From Ideonella_A sp963843805 (GTDB lineage Bacteria > Pseudomonadota > Gammaproteobacteria > Burkholderiales > Burkholderiaceae_C): DNA of 64,000 nucleotides. The notes under the pieces are model-generated. The model ran no database searches and was not told where the DNA came from. It saw nothing but the letters and a program-made list of their open reading frames with translations. The stretch's first letter is position 1. Each line of letters begins with the position of its first letter. Of the stretch, positions 1-11,098 are shown piece after piece. Both the position numbers and the translations under genes were made by a program. The DNA lies in the NCBI GenBank assembly GCA_963843805.1, contig CAWJLY010000008.1:372001-436000 (forward strand). The letters run 5' to 3'.

Positions 1-1181
1 GTGGAAATCTCGAGCGGGTGCTGCGGCTGATGGCGGAGAAGGGGGCGTCGGACGTGCACCTGTCGGCGGCCACGCCGATCCTGATCAAGATCAACGGCCA
101 GATCCTGCAGCTGAGCGACCAGCCGCTGACGCCGTCGCAGCCGCGCCAGCTGCTGGCCGAATTGCTGACGCCGCGCCAGCTCGAAGAACTCGACGATACC
201 GGCGAGCTCAATGTCGGCGTCGGCCTGACCGGCGTCGGCAGCTTCCGCTTCAGCGCCTTCAAGCAGCGCGGCACGGTCGCCGCGGTGATCCGCTGCATTC
301 CGCACCATCATCCCGACGCTGGAGAGCCTGGGCGTGCCGTCGATCCTGAACAACCTGATTCTCGAAAAGCGCGGCCTGATCCTGATGGTCGGCGCCACCG
401 GAACCGGCAAGAGCACGACGCTCGCGGCGATGCTCGAGCAGCGCAACACGCAGCTGGCCGGCCACATCCTGACGATCGAGGATCCGATCGAATTCCTGTT
501 CTCGAACAAGAAGTCGGTGGTCAACCAGCGCGAAGTCGGCCGCGATACCGCGTCGCTGCAGATCGGCCTGAAGAATGCGCTGCGCCAGGCGCCCGACTGC
601 ATCCTGATCGGCGAGATCCGCGACCGCGAGACGATGACGTCGGCGATCTCGTATGCCTTGTCGGGTCATCTGGTGGTCTCGACGATGCACGCCAACAACA
701 GCTACCACGCGCTCGGCCGGATCCTGTCGTTCTATTCGCCCGAAGTCGCGTCCGGCGCTGCTGTCGGACCTGGCTGCCGGCCTGCGTGCGGTGGTTTCGC
801 AGCGGCTGGTTCGCGCGGTATCGCGGCGGCCGCATGCCGGCGGTCGAGGTGATGCTCAATACCAAGCTGGTCAGCGACCTGATCGAGCAATCCGACTTCA
901 CCGGCGTTCGCGAGGCGATGGAGAAATCGATGGCCGAAGGCTCGCAGACCTTCGAGCAGGATCTGGCGCGGATGATCACCGCCGGCCTGATCACCCGCGA
1001 CGAAGGCCTGGCCTACGCCGATTCGCCGACCAACCTGATGTGGCGGCTGCAGAACGACATGACGCCGATTTCGCGTCTGCAGACGCAGAAGAAGGAAGAG
1101 CCCGACGACCAGCCGAGCTTCACCGAAATCACCCTCGACGTGCGTCCCGAGGAACCGAAGAAGGTCGTCGGCGTCTACTGA
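1..1181 (+). CDS. pilU: PilU-type type IV pilus retraction ATPase (5' partial, frameshifted)
   Basis: Cytoplasmic hexameric motor ATPase that works with PilT to retract type IV pili. The coding frame is already open at base 3, so a few N-terminal codons lie outside the window. The N-terminal part contains ASDVHLSAATPILIKINGQ. It is followed by Walker A GATGTGKSTT, Asp box TIEDPIEF, Walker B ILIGEIRDRET and His box STMHANNS, in the order of the PilT/PilU family. The C-terminal SPTNLMWRLQND and an acidic tail fit PilU better than PilT. Three apparent +1 insertions break the frame, near 302 (after RCIP), near 755 and near 825; the final frame equals the starting one. dapE starts 17 bases downstream. 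Confidence 0.85.
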   Translation, partial: GNLERVLRLMAEKGASDVHLSAATPILIKINGQILQLSDQPLTPSQPRQLLAELLTPRQLEELDDTGELNVGVGLTGVGSFRFSAFKQRGTVAAVIRCIPHHHPDAGEPGRAVDPEQPDSRKARPDPDGRRHRNRQEHDARGDARAAQHAAGRPHPDDRGSDRIPVLEQEVGGQPARSRPRYRVAADRPEECAAPGARLHPDRRDPRPRDDDVGDLVCLVGSSGGLDDARQQQLPRARPDPVVLFARSRVRRCCRTWLPACVRWFRSGWFARYRGGRMPAVEVMLNTKLVSDLIEQSDFTGVREAMEKSMAEGSQTFEQDLARMITAGLITRDEGLAYADSPTNLMWRLQNDMTPISRLQTQKKEEPDDQPSFTEITLDVRPEEPKKVVGVY

Positions 1182-1198
1182 CGGCGCTTGTCGAATCG

Positions 1199-2351
1199 AT
1201 GTCGCGTACCCTGCAACTGACCGAACGACTGATCGCCGCCGCCTCGGTGACGCCGCGCGACGGTGGCTGCCAGGCCATGATCGCCCAATCCCTGCAAGCG
1301 ATCGGCTTCGACTGCCATTCGCTGGTCTTCGGCGACGGCGAGCAGGCGGTCAGCAACCTGTGGGCGATTCGTCGCGGCAACGACGACGGTGCACCGGTGC
1401 TCGCCTTTGCCGGCCACACCGATGTGGTACCCACCGGGCCGTTCGAGGCCTGGCACAGCGACCCCTTCGTGCCGACCCACCGCGACGGCCTGCTGTACGG
1501 GCGCGGCGCGGCCGACATGAAAACCTCGCTGGCCGCGATGGTCGTCGCCACCGAAGAGTTCGTCGCCAGCCAGCCGGCTCATGCCGGCTCGATCGCTTTC
1601 CTGATCACCAGCGACGAGGAAGGGCCCGGCGGTCGACGGCACGGTGCGGGTCTGTGAGTGGCTGCGCCAGGCGGGGCAGCGAATCGATGCCTGCATCGTC
1701 GGCGAACCGACTTCGGTCGAGCGCATCGGCGACATGATCAAGAACGGTCGCCGCGGCTCGCTGTCGGGCAAGCTGCGCGTGCAAGGGCGTGCAAGGCCAT
1801 ATCGCCTACCCGCATCTGGCGCGCAACCCGGTTCACCTGGCAGCGCCGGCACTGGCCGAACTGGCAGCGTCGACCTGGGACGAAGGCAACGAGTATTTCC
1901 CGCCCACCTCGTGGCAGATCTCGAATATCCACGCCGGCACCGGCGCGGGCAACGTGATCCCGGGCGAGCTGGTGGTCGATTTCAATTTCCGCTTCAGCAC
2001 CGCATCGACACCGGACGGCCTGAAAACCGGCCTGCAGGCGGTGCTGGACCGCCATGGGCTGGCGACGAGCATCGACTGGACGCTGGGCGGCGAGCCGTTT
2101 CTGACGCCGGTCGGCAACCTGACCGACGCGCTGCGCCGGGCGATTGCCGACGAAACCGGCGTCGACAACCAGCCTGTCGACGACCGGCGGCACATCCGAC
2201 GGCCGTTTCATCGCCAAGCATCTGCCCGCAGGTGGTCGAATTCGGCCCGATCAACGCCAGCATCCACCAGATCGACGAACATGTGCGGGTGGCCGATATC
2301 GACACCTTGAAGAATATCTACCGCAAGACGCTCGAGAATTTTGTCCGCTGA
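1199..2351 (+). CDS. dapE: Succinyl-diaminopimelate desuccinylase (frameshifted)
   Basis: Zinc enzyme of lysine and meso-diaminopimelate synthesis that cleaves N-succinyl-LL-diaminopimelate to succinate and LL-diaminopimelate. The metal-site motifs are all present: FAGHTDVVPTGP (His), YGRGAADMKTS (bridging Asp), TSDEEGP (Glu pair) and a late His in ASIHQIDEHV. TTGGTSDGRF, also typical of the family, is present. The start is the ATG at 1199 (MSRTLQLTERLIAAASVTP). The frame breaks about four times, near 1632, 1787, 2172 and 2224. Each break looks like a one-base insertion and the protein resumes in the next frame up to KTLENFVR at the stop. With every motif retained, sequence error is more likely than a pseudogene. 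prmB follows, a common neighbour in Burkholderiales. Confidence 0.9.
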
Positions 2352-2373
2352 TCCCTTTTTTGCATTGAACGAT

Positions 2374-2404
2374 GTGGGAGCGCCTTGTTGCGCGATCGTC
2401 CCAC
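2374..2404. repeat. REP-like hairpin between dapE and prmB
   Basis: GTGGGA at 2374-2379 is the inverted complement of TCCCAC at 2399-2404. Inside, GCGC (2380-2383) can pair with GCGC (2390-2393). The left half with CTTGTTGCGCGAT resembles the REP palindromes common in Pseudomonas intergenic DNA. No T-run follows, so it is not an obvious terminator. Only one copy was noticed in the window. Confidence 0.45.
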
Positions 2405-2414
2405 CAGCTCCCCC

Positions 2415-3322
2415 ATGACCCTGATAGACCTGATCACCGCACCAAGCCGCCCGCCTCAAACAGGCGGGCGTTTCATTTGGGCACGGCACCACCAATGCCT
2501 TCGACGAGGCGGCCTGGCTGGTGCTGTGGTCGCTCGGGATGCGAACTCGACGCGCTCGAAGGCCAGGCCAGCAAACCGGTGGCTGACGATGCCGGCAGGC
2601 CAAGGCGATCGAGCTGGTCGACCAGCGCATCGAGAGCCGCATGCCAGCCGCCTATCTGACCCGCGAGGCCTGGCTGCAGAACGTGCCGTTCTATATCGAC
2701 GAGCGCAGCATCGTGCCGCGCTCGTTCATCGCCGAGCTGCTGGCCGATGGCGAAGGCCAGCGGCACGCTCGACGCCTGGTTGTCGGACAGCACCGAGCGC
2801 GTGCTCGACCTGTGCACCGGCAACGGCAGCCTGGCGGTGATTGCCGCGATGGCGTATCCGGATGTCCAGGTCGATGCCGCCGATATCGACGACGGCGCGC
2901 TCGACGATCGCGCGCATCAATGTCGACAAGCACCGGCTCGGCCAAGCGGATCCGCGTTGCTGAAGTCCGACCTGTTCGAGCAGGTCGGCGACCGCTACGA
3001 CCTGATCCTGTGCAACCCGCCCTACGTCAACAGCCGCAGCATGGCCGCACTGCCGGCCGAATACCGGCATGAACCGGCGCTGGCGCTGGCCGGCGGCGAC
3101 GACGGCATGGACCTGGTGCGCCGGATCATCGACGGCGCAGCGGCACGCCTCAACGACGCCGGCGTGCTGGTGCTCGAGATCGGCAACGAGCGACGCCATT
3201 TCGAGGCGGCCTTTCGTCGCCTCGAAGTGGCGTGGCTGGAAACCAGCGCCGGCGACGACCAGGTGCTGCTGGCGACGCGCGACGCGCTGCTGCGCTGGAC
3301 CAAGGCGCAGGAGACGCGGCCG

Positions 3323-3326
<4 letters not shown>
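2415..3326 (+). CDS. prmB: Ribosomal protein L3 N5-glutamine methyltransferase (frameshifted)
   Basis: SAM-dependent methyltransferase that modifies a glutamine of ribosomal protein L3. The start is the ATG at 2415 (MTLIDLITAPS). Visible family blocks are AFDEAAWLVLWSLGM, PAAYLTREAWLQ, FYIDERSIVPRSFIAELL, the SAM-site block VLDLCTGNGSLAVIAA and the catalytic LCNPPYVN. PVPRS-like 'IVPRS' and the N-terminal layout distinguish PrmB from PrmC. About six indels split the frame, near 2446, 2541, 2597, 2757, 2905 and 2955. Two of them look like deletions. The true 3' end is uncertain: the last frame runs into the next gene without a stop, and the likely original end is the TGA at 3324-3326, overlapping the next ATG. 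Confidence 0.87.
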
Positions 3327-5354
<2,028 letters not shown>

Positions 5355-5438
5355 GCGCGTGCGGTCAGTCAGGCGTATAACCGCAACGGCAAAGCCGTCA
5401 GGCGTTTTGCGTCTTCGCAACTTGAAACTGGAGAATTC

Positions 5439-5864
5439 ATGGCAGTCGAGAAAATCCTTTACACCGCCCAAGCCACCTCGACCGGTGGCCGCGCCGGCAG
5501 CAGCAAATCATCGGACGGCGCACTCGAGGTGACGCTGACCACACCGAAGGAACTCGGCGGCGACGGCGCCCAAGGGACCAATCCCGAACAACTGTTCGCC
5601 GCCGGCTATTCGGCCTGCTTCCTCGGTGCGATGAAACATGTGGCGATGGGCAAGAAGATGAGCCTGCCGGCCGACACCTCGATCACCGCCCAGGTCGGCA
5701 TCGGCCCGATTCCGGCCGGTTTCGGCATCCAGGTCGACATGGACATCTCGATTCCGGGAATGGAGCGCAAACAGGCCGAAGAGCTCGTCGCCGCAGCCCA
5801 CGGCGTGTGCCCGTATTCGAATGCGACGCGCGGCAATATCGACGTGACCTTGAACGTGGTTTGA
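5439..5864 (+). CDS. ohr: Organic hydroperoxide resistance protein
   Basis: Thiol peroxidase of the Ohr/OsmC family that reduces organic hydroperoxides in the cytoplasm. At 141 residues it has the family's usual length. The two redox cysteines sit in YSACFLGAMK and HGVCPYSNATRG, the canonical Ohr contexts. The N-terminal KILYTAQATSTGGRAG block is also typical. Start ATG 5439 follows a GGAG at 5430-5433. No MarR-type ohrR gene is adjacent; downstream is a convergent asparaginase, and the stop codons are 12 bases apart. Confidence 0.95.
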   Translation: MAVEKILYTAQATSTGGRAGSSKSSDGALEVTLTTPKELGGDGAQGTNPEQLFAAGYSACFLGAMKHVAMGKKMSLPADTSITAQVGIGPIPAGFGIQVDMDISIPGMERKQAEELVAAAHGVCPYSNATRGNIDVTLNVV

Positions 5865-5876
5865 GGCTGGCGGCGA

Positions 5877-6888
5877 TCAGATCCCTGCGCCGCCTTGTGC
5901 ATGAGGCGGCGTCAGCAACGACAGCATCAACTCGATGCGCGCCTGCACCGGCGTCAGGCTGCCAGTGCCCGCCATCGCAGCAATCGGCGCAGCATCATCC
6001 GCCCTCGGCAGGCCGTCGGCATCGGCACCGACCAAGGCGCCTGAGGCACACCGGGTGCTGCGCACAACCACCACGCCAGACTGAACGGCCCGTTCAAGCG
6101 GCGCCTGCCAGGCCTGGTGCACGGTGCCGTTGCCGGTCGCGGCAACCACCAGACCCTGCACCTGTCGGTCGACCAGCAGATCGATGACTCGCGGATCGGC
6201 TCCGGCATGGCTGGTCACGATCTCGACCCAAGGCCATTGAGCCGGATCGAGCCCCAGCGCCGGATGCGTCGGCGCCGCCGCCATCGCAGCCCGCAGGCCA
6301 GGCGCGGAACAGGCGCAACCGCCCTTCCTCGACCACGCCCAGCAGCCCCGCATCGCCGCTGCCGAAGGCATCCAGCCGGTAGGGATGCAGCTTGCGCAGA
6401 TCGGCGCCGCCGATCAGCTTGCCGGCGATCACCGCCACCACGCCGCGGGCGCCCGGCGAGCGGGCAACCATCGCCGCATCGAGCAGGTTCTGCGGGCCGT
6501 CCGGATGCAACGCGGTGGCCGGGCGCATCGCCGCGGTCAGCACCACCGGCTTGTTGGCGGGCAACACCCGGTGCAGGAAGTAGGCGGTTTCTTCCAGCGT
6601 GTCCGTGCCGTGGGTAACGACGATCGCGCCGACTTCGCTGCGCGCCGAGTGGTGCACGATGCGCTGCGCCAGCCGCTGCCAAGTCGCATGGTCCATGTCC
6701 TTGCTGTCGATCTGTGCCACTTGTTCGCTGTCGATCGCCGTGGTGTCGATTCCCGGCAGCTTCTGCAGCAACTGTGCGATCGTCAGGCTGCCCGCGCGAT
6801 AGCCCGTGTGGTCGCCGGGATCGGCCGAAGTGCCGGCAATCGTGCCACCGGTACCCAGAACGACCAGCCTGTCTGCGAATTTTTGCAT
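5877..6888 (-). CDS. L-asparaginase (frameshifted)
   Basis: Hydrolyses L-asparagine to aspartate and ammonia. Both catalytic threonine motifs are present: GTGGTIAG near the N-terminus and VVTHGTDTLEET about 90 residues in. VVLTAAMRP and VVAATGNGT are also characteristic. The start is ATG at 6888 (MQKFADRLVVLG). One break near 6300 separates GRLRLFRA from LRAAMAAAP; it fits a single inserted base. There is no clear signal peptide, which suggests a cytoplasmic enzyme, but I cannot assign type I or II with confidence. It is divergent from lexA, and its start codon lies within the presumed lexA promoter, so the LexA site at 6900-6915 could influence it too. Confidence 0.87.
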
Positions 6889-6899
6889 TTTTTTGAATA

Positions 6900-6915
6900 C
6901 TGGATAAAAATACAG
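6900..6915. promoter_or_regulatory. LexA box (SOS operator) upstream of lexA
   Basis: CTGGATAAAAATACAG matches the CTG-N10-CAG core of the proteobacterial LexA operator with an A/T-rich centre. It lies 23 bases before the lexA ATG, as expected for autoregulation. A plausible promoter overlaps it: TTGCAT at 6883-6888 and TAAAAA at 6905-6910, spaced by 16 bases. The -35 hexamer includes the start codon of the divergent asparaginase. Confidence 0.85.
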
Positions 6916-6938
6916 CCTGTCTCGCCACGAGGAGCCTC

Positions 6939-7616
6939 ATGCTTGCCGCACCGAAACTCACCGACCGACAGCAGGAAATCTACGAACTGGTGCGCAGCAC
7001 CATCGAGCGCACCGGCGCTCCGCCAACCCGGGCCGAGATTGCCAATGCGCTGGGCTTTCGATCTGCCAATGCCGCCGAAGAGCACCTGCAGGCGCTGGCG
7101 CGCAAGGGTGTGATCGAACTGGTCGGCGGCACGTCGCGCGGCATTCGGCTGCAGTCTGACACACTGCGCGCGGTGCATCAGCGGCGCCAACGGCAAGCCA
7201 GCCTGCCACTGCCCGAGATCACGCAATTGATGTTGCCGCTGATCGGCCGCGTCGCGGCTGGCAGCCCGATCCTCGCTCAAGAGCATGTCGATCGAACCTA
7301 CCAGGTCGAGCCCGGTCTGTTCAGCCAGCAGCCCGATTACCTGCTGAAAGTTCGCGGCATGAGCATGCGCGACGCCGGCATACTCGATGGCGACCTGCTC
7401 GCCGTCAAGCAGGCGAGCGAGGCACGCAACGGCCAGATCGTCGTCGCCCGGCTCGGCGACGACGTGACCGTCAAGCGGTACCGTCGCAATCGTCAAGGCA
7501 TCGAGCTGCTGGCCGAGAACCCCGAATTCGAAACCATCCATGTGGCCGAAGGTGATCCGCAGTTTGCGCTCGAAGGCCTGGCCGTCGGCTTGATCCGCAA
7601 CGGTTCGTCGCTTTGA
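6939..7616 (+). CDS. lexA: LexA repressor, SOS regulator
   Basis: Transcriptional repressor of the DNA-damage response that self-cleaves when stimulated by RecA. The N-terminal winged helix (residues ~1-70) reads KLTDRQQEIYELV, GAPPTRAEIANALGF and GGTSRGIRL. The cleavage site is the Ala-Gly in RVAAGSPILA. The catalytic serine is in KVRGMSMRDAGI and the lysine in DDVTVKRYRR. Length is 225 residues, normal for LexA. The ATG at 6939 has GGAG at 6931-6934. A LexA box lies just upstream. The next gene begins 12 bases after the stop and probably shares the transcript. Confidence 0.97.
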   Translation: MLAAPKLTDRQQEIYELVRSTIERTGAPPTRAEIANALGFRSANAAEEHLQALARKGVIELVGGTSRGIRLQSDTLRAVHQRRQRQASLPLPEITQLMLPLIGRVAAGSPILAQEHVDRTYQVEPGLFSQQPDYLLKVRGMSMRDAGILDGDLLAVKQASEARNGQIVVARLGDDVTVKRYRRNRQGIELLAENPEFETIHVAEGDPQFALEGLAVGLIRNGSSL

Positions 7617-7627
7617 CGGTCGCCGGC

Positions 7628-7939
7628 ATGCCGAAAACCCTGAACCGCAGCGCCGCCAAGGCCCGCCATGCCAACGAATGCGAGCAGCTCGAGCAGCTGC
7701 CCAATATCGGCCCGTCACTGGCTGCCGACTTGCGCTCGATCGGCATCGCCAGCCCGCAGCAACTGCGGGGCGCCGACGGCTTTGCGCTTTATCAACGCCT
7801 GTGCCAGGCGACCGGATCGCGGCAGGACCCGTGCGTGCTCGATACCTTTCTGGCGATCACCGACTTCATGGCTGGCGCACCGGCCAGCCCGTGGTGGCGT
7901 TACACCGCCGAACGCAAGCTCAAGTTCGGCCAGGTCTGA
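7628..7939 (+). CDS. Helix-hairpin-helix protein, Cdd1/pathogenicity-locus type
   Basis: Small protein of about 103 residues with a helix-hairpin-helix segment (LEQLPNIGPSLAADLRSIGI) and a second half containing PCVLDTFLAITDFMAG and PWWRYTAERK. This layout matches the family annotated as Cdd1 or mitomycin-resistance-related protein. Such motifs usually bind DNA without sequence specificity, but the biochemical role of this family is not established. I chose ATG 7628. A TTG at 7613 overlapping the lexA stop is the alternative. Its position directly behind lexA suggests SOS induction. Confidence 0.75.
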   Translation: MPKTLNRSAAKARHANECEQLEQLPNIGPSLAADLRSIGIASPQQLRGADGFALYQRLCQATGSRQDPCVLDTFLAITDFMAGAPASPWWRYTAERKLKFGQV

Positions 7940-8404
7940 GCCTGTTTTTTGCAGGCGTTTGCGCCAGCAGATCGCGCCTGCCGTCAGCATTCCGCCGTCC
8001 GCCGCAGCGGATCAACGAGCTGCTGTACCTGCGAACAGCCGTCCCGAAGGCGCTCTTCTCCGCCCATCGCCCAGCCGATCTCGTCACAACAATCCTTCCC
8101 AGGAGATCGTCAGTCGCTTCTGGGGTGCAAGACCATGGGTTGGTGGTGGGACAAAAGTTCATCGGGCAGACAAGCCGGCATTCGCCGCGCCGCTTTTGCG
8201 CCGACCATACCGAGCGAGCCGGCCACATCAGGCTACGCCAGCAGCGGTCGGTCACGCTTCGAGGTTTGCCCACCCGCCTTGCTCGATGACGATTTCGAAC
8301 CGACTCGCAGCGGCGTGCGGTCGCTTCTGCCTCCGCTGACAACGATCCGGCAATGGTTCCAGACCGGTTGGTATTCAACCGATCAGCCAACCCATACGCC
8401 GCGG
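7940..8404. other. Intergenic stretch without a recognised gene
   Basis: About 465 bases between the helix-hairpin-helix gene and the next small gene. Open frames cross it in several directions but none shows a family motif or convincing start. GCCTG at 7940-7944 can pair with CAGGC at 7952-7956 around a T-run, which is a weak hairpin and not a standard terminator. Confidence 0.4.
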
Positions 8405-8722
8405 ATGTCGACGTCCGCCCGCGCCACCGCCGATTCGCTGCTGCAAGGCGCTCGACGCGCATTCGTGCAGGCCTTGGCCGACGTCGATACACCGGTGGCG
8501 ACCGATCTGGCAAACCGAGCCCGCGCGGCGCATACCCTGCGCGAGCTATGGCATCTTCGCAATGCGCTGTTCACCGCGGTATCGATCGGACACTGCGAAA
8601 CCATTGCCCGCGACCGTCTGGCCACCTTGAACCAGCATTTTCCGATTCGCGAACAGGGCACCCTACGCCGCCCCGCGGTCTGTCGCCCGGCAGGCAACAC
8701 AGCTCGGCAACCCCGCGTCTAG
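8405..8722 (+). CDS. Small hypothetical protein with LWHLR motif
   Basis: Predicted 105-residue soluble protein of unknown function. The central part, TLRELWHLRNALFTAVS followed by HCETIARDRLATLNQHFP, resembles short conserved hypothetical proteins I associate with Burkholderiales, where a tryptophan/leucine helix precedes a RLxxLNxHFP ending. The start at ATG 8405 is a choice; the frame is open further upstream, but that part looks like non-coding translation. The C-terminal 25 residues are low in pattern. No membrane segment or signal peptide is visible. Its position behind lexA and the HHH gene may be incidental. Confidence 0.5.
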   Translation: MSTSARATADSLLQGARRAFVQALADVDTPVATDLANRARAAHTLRELWHLRNALFTAVSIGHCETIARDRLATLNQHFPIREQGTLRRPAVCRPAGNTARQPRV

Positions 8723-8874
8723 GACTCTGCCCGCCGACTGCGTGGCGGCTTGCTGCCGCCGGACACACCGTGTGACTGCATGCAAATCCTCGCTGCGCCG
8801 GCCTTCCGGCGCCATGCCTGGGTGCACAATTGACGCTGCCTTCCTTTCCTACCTCCCGCCCCGGCAGCCGTGTT

Positions 8875-9887
8875 GTGAACATCATCATCCTCGACGATTA
8901 CCAGGACGCCGTCAGAAAACTGCATTGCGCCAGCAAACTCGATCCGTTCGACGCCAAGGTCTTCACCAATACCGTCAAGGGCAATCGGTCAACTGGCGGT
9001 CAGGCTGCGCGATGCCGAAGTGCTGGTGCTGATTCGCGAGCGAACCCAGTTTCCGCGCGCGCTGCTCGAGAAGCTGCCGCGCTTGCGATTGATTTCGCAG
9101 ACCGGCAAGGTCGGCTCGCACATCGATGTCGAGGCCGCCACGCGGCTGGGCATCGCGGTTGCCGAAGGCGCCAGTTCGCCGCTTGCCACCGCCGAACTCA
9201 CCTGGGCCCTGATCATGGCGGCGATGCGCCGATTGCCGCAATATATCGGCAACCTCAAACACGGCGCCTGGCAGCAATCGGGGCTCAAGTCGGCGTCGAT
9301 GCCGCCCAATTTCGGTATCGGCATGGTGCTCAGGGGCAAGACGCTGGGCATCTGGGGTTACGGCCGAATCGGCCAGATCGTCGCCGGCTACGGCAAGGCT
9401 TTCGGCATGCACGTCACCGTCTGGGGCAGCGAGGAGTCGCGCGCTCGCGCCACGGCAGACGGCCACATTGCGGCGCCCAGCTGCGAAGCCTTCTTCGAAG
9501 CCTGCGACGTGTTGTCGCTGCACCTGCGCCTGTCGGACAAGACGCGCGGCATGATCAAGCTCGAACACCTGTCGCTGATGAAAGCCGAACGGGCTGATCG
9601 TCAACACCTCGCGCGCCGAATTGATCGAGGAAGGCGCGCTGGTCTCGGCGCTGAACCGCGGCCGCCCCGGCATGGCAGCGGTCGATGTGTTCGAGACCGA
9701 GCCGATCCTGCAGGGCCATCCGTTGTTGCGGATCGAAAACGCGGTATGCACGCCGCACATCGGTTATGTCGAGCAGGACAACTACGAGACATTCTTCAAT
9801 GCCGCGTTCGACAACGTCGTCAACTTCGTCAACGGCCAACCCAGCAACATCGTCAATCCCGAGGCCTTGAAGGTTCATCGGGGATGA
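8875..9887 (+). CDS. D-2-hydroxyacid dehydrogenase family protein (frameshifted)
   Basis: NAD(P)-dependent oxidoreductase of the D-isomer-specific 2-hydroxyacid dehydrogenase family; the substrate cannot be deduced. The start is probably GTG 8875 (MNIIILDDYQDAVRKL). The Rossmann loop is KTLGIWGYGRIGQIVAGYG. Catalytic positions are in LISQTGKVGSHID (Arg site replaced by QTGKVG context), the Glu region AVDVFETEPI and the His in CTPHIGYVEQDNYE. SLMKAERLIVNTSRAELI is the usual 'NxxRG' block. The frame breaks near 8990 and near 9592, each an apparent +1. The GYVEQDNYE ending suggests the subgroup annotated simply as 'D-2-hydroxyacid dehydrogenase family'. An MFS gene follows directly and may be co-transcribed. 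Confidence 0.82.
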
Positions 9888-11098
9888 GTGCGCACGAGCG
9901 CTGCAGCGCTCGCGATGGCCGCCGCCTGGCAATTCGTTCGAGTCTCGCCTGCCGGCCGCCCGCCGCGCCTTGCTGTTCGGCAATTTTGCGATCGGCTGCG
10001 GCGTGATGGTGGTTGCCGGCAGCCTCAACGATCTGGTGCGCTCGCTGCAGGTGTCGGTGGCGATCGGCGGCCAGTTGATCGCCGTCGGCGCCGCGGTGAT
10101 GTGCTTGGCCGCGCCGCTGCTCGCGGGCTGGGTTTCCGGATTCGACCGTCGCCGCCTGCTGACCTGCGCGCTGCTTTGGTTTGCCATCGGGCACGCGCTG
10201 GCGGCGGCTGATGCCGAACTATGCCGCACTGCTGCCGGTGCGCGCGCTCTCGGTGCTCGGCGCGGCGGTATTCACGCCACAGGCGGCAGCGGCGATTGCC
10301 TTCATGGCGCCGCCCGAGCAGCGCGGCCGGGCCATCACCTTCATCTTTCTCGGCTGGTCGGTGGCGTCGGTGCTCGGCATGCCGATGGCGGCCTGGATCG
10401 GTGCGACCCTGGGCTGGCGCAGCGCGTTCGCGGTGGTCGCGCTGCTGTCGCTGGTCGGCGCCGTCTGGGTGGCGCGGGCCATGCCGTCGGGCGTCAAGCC
10501 CGCCGCACTGTCGCTGGCCGCCTGGAGAACGGTTTTCGGTCATCCGGTATTGATGGCGATGGTCGCCGTCACCGCATTGGTCAGTGCCGGCCAGTTCGCG
10601 CTGCTGTCGTATTTCGCGCCCTATGCGGTGACGATTCTGCAGGCCAGCCCGGGCGAAATGAGCGGCCTGTTTGCCTGGTTCGGCGCCCTGGGGCTGATGG
10701 GCACCATCACGCTGGCGCGTCATGTCGACCGTATCGGCGCGGGCCGAGCAGCGACGCTGGCGATGGCGATGTCGGCGTCGACACTCGCCTTGTGGCCGTT
10801 GGCCGATAGCGTGACGACCGGTGCCCTGCTGCTGATTCCCTGGGGGCTGGCCTGCTTCGCGTCGAACTCGGCGCAGCAGGCGCGGCTCAACGATGCCGCA
10901 CCGCCACTTGCCGCCGCGCTGCTGGCGCTGAACTCATCGGCGATCTATGCTGGCCAGGCGATCGGCGCGTCGACCGGTGGCTGGATGATCGCGCATGCCG
11001 GCTATCGCAGCCTGAGCTGGTTCGCGCTGCTGTTCGTGGCGTTGGCGATCGCCACCAGCATCTGGGTCAGCCGTCGCACCCGTTCGGGGCCGGTCTGA
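9888..11098 (+). CDS. MFS transporter, DHA1-like (frameshifted)
   Basis: Inner-membrane major facilitator protein with about twelve hydrophobic segments, roughly 400 residues. Identifiable blocks are LLFGNFAIGCGVMVVAGSLN (first segment), PVRALSVLGAAVFTPQAAAA and GWSVASVLGMPMAAWIGATL, the last typical of the AraJ/YdeE-like sugar or drug efflux group. The substrate is unknown. The first codons are uncertain: GTG 9888 leads into an alanine-rich start, but a frame change occurs near 9930 and again near 10208 (AHALAA to LMPNYAALL). It ends in a TGA at 11096-11098 that abuts the ATG of the ChaN gene at 11099. Confidence 0.78.
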
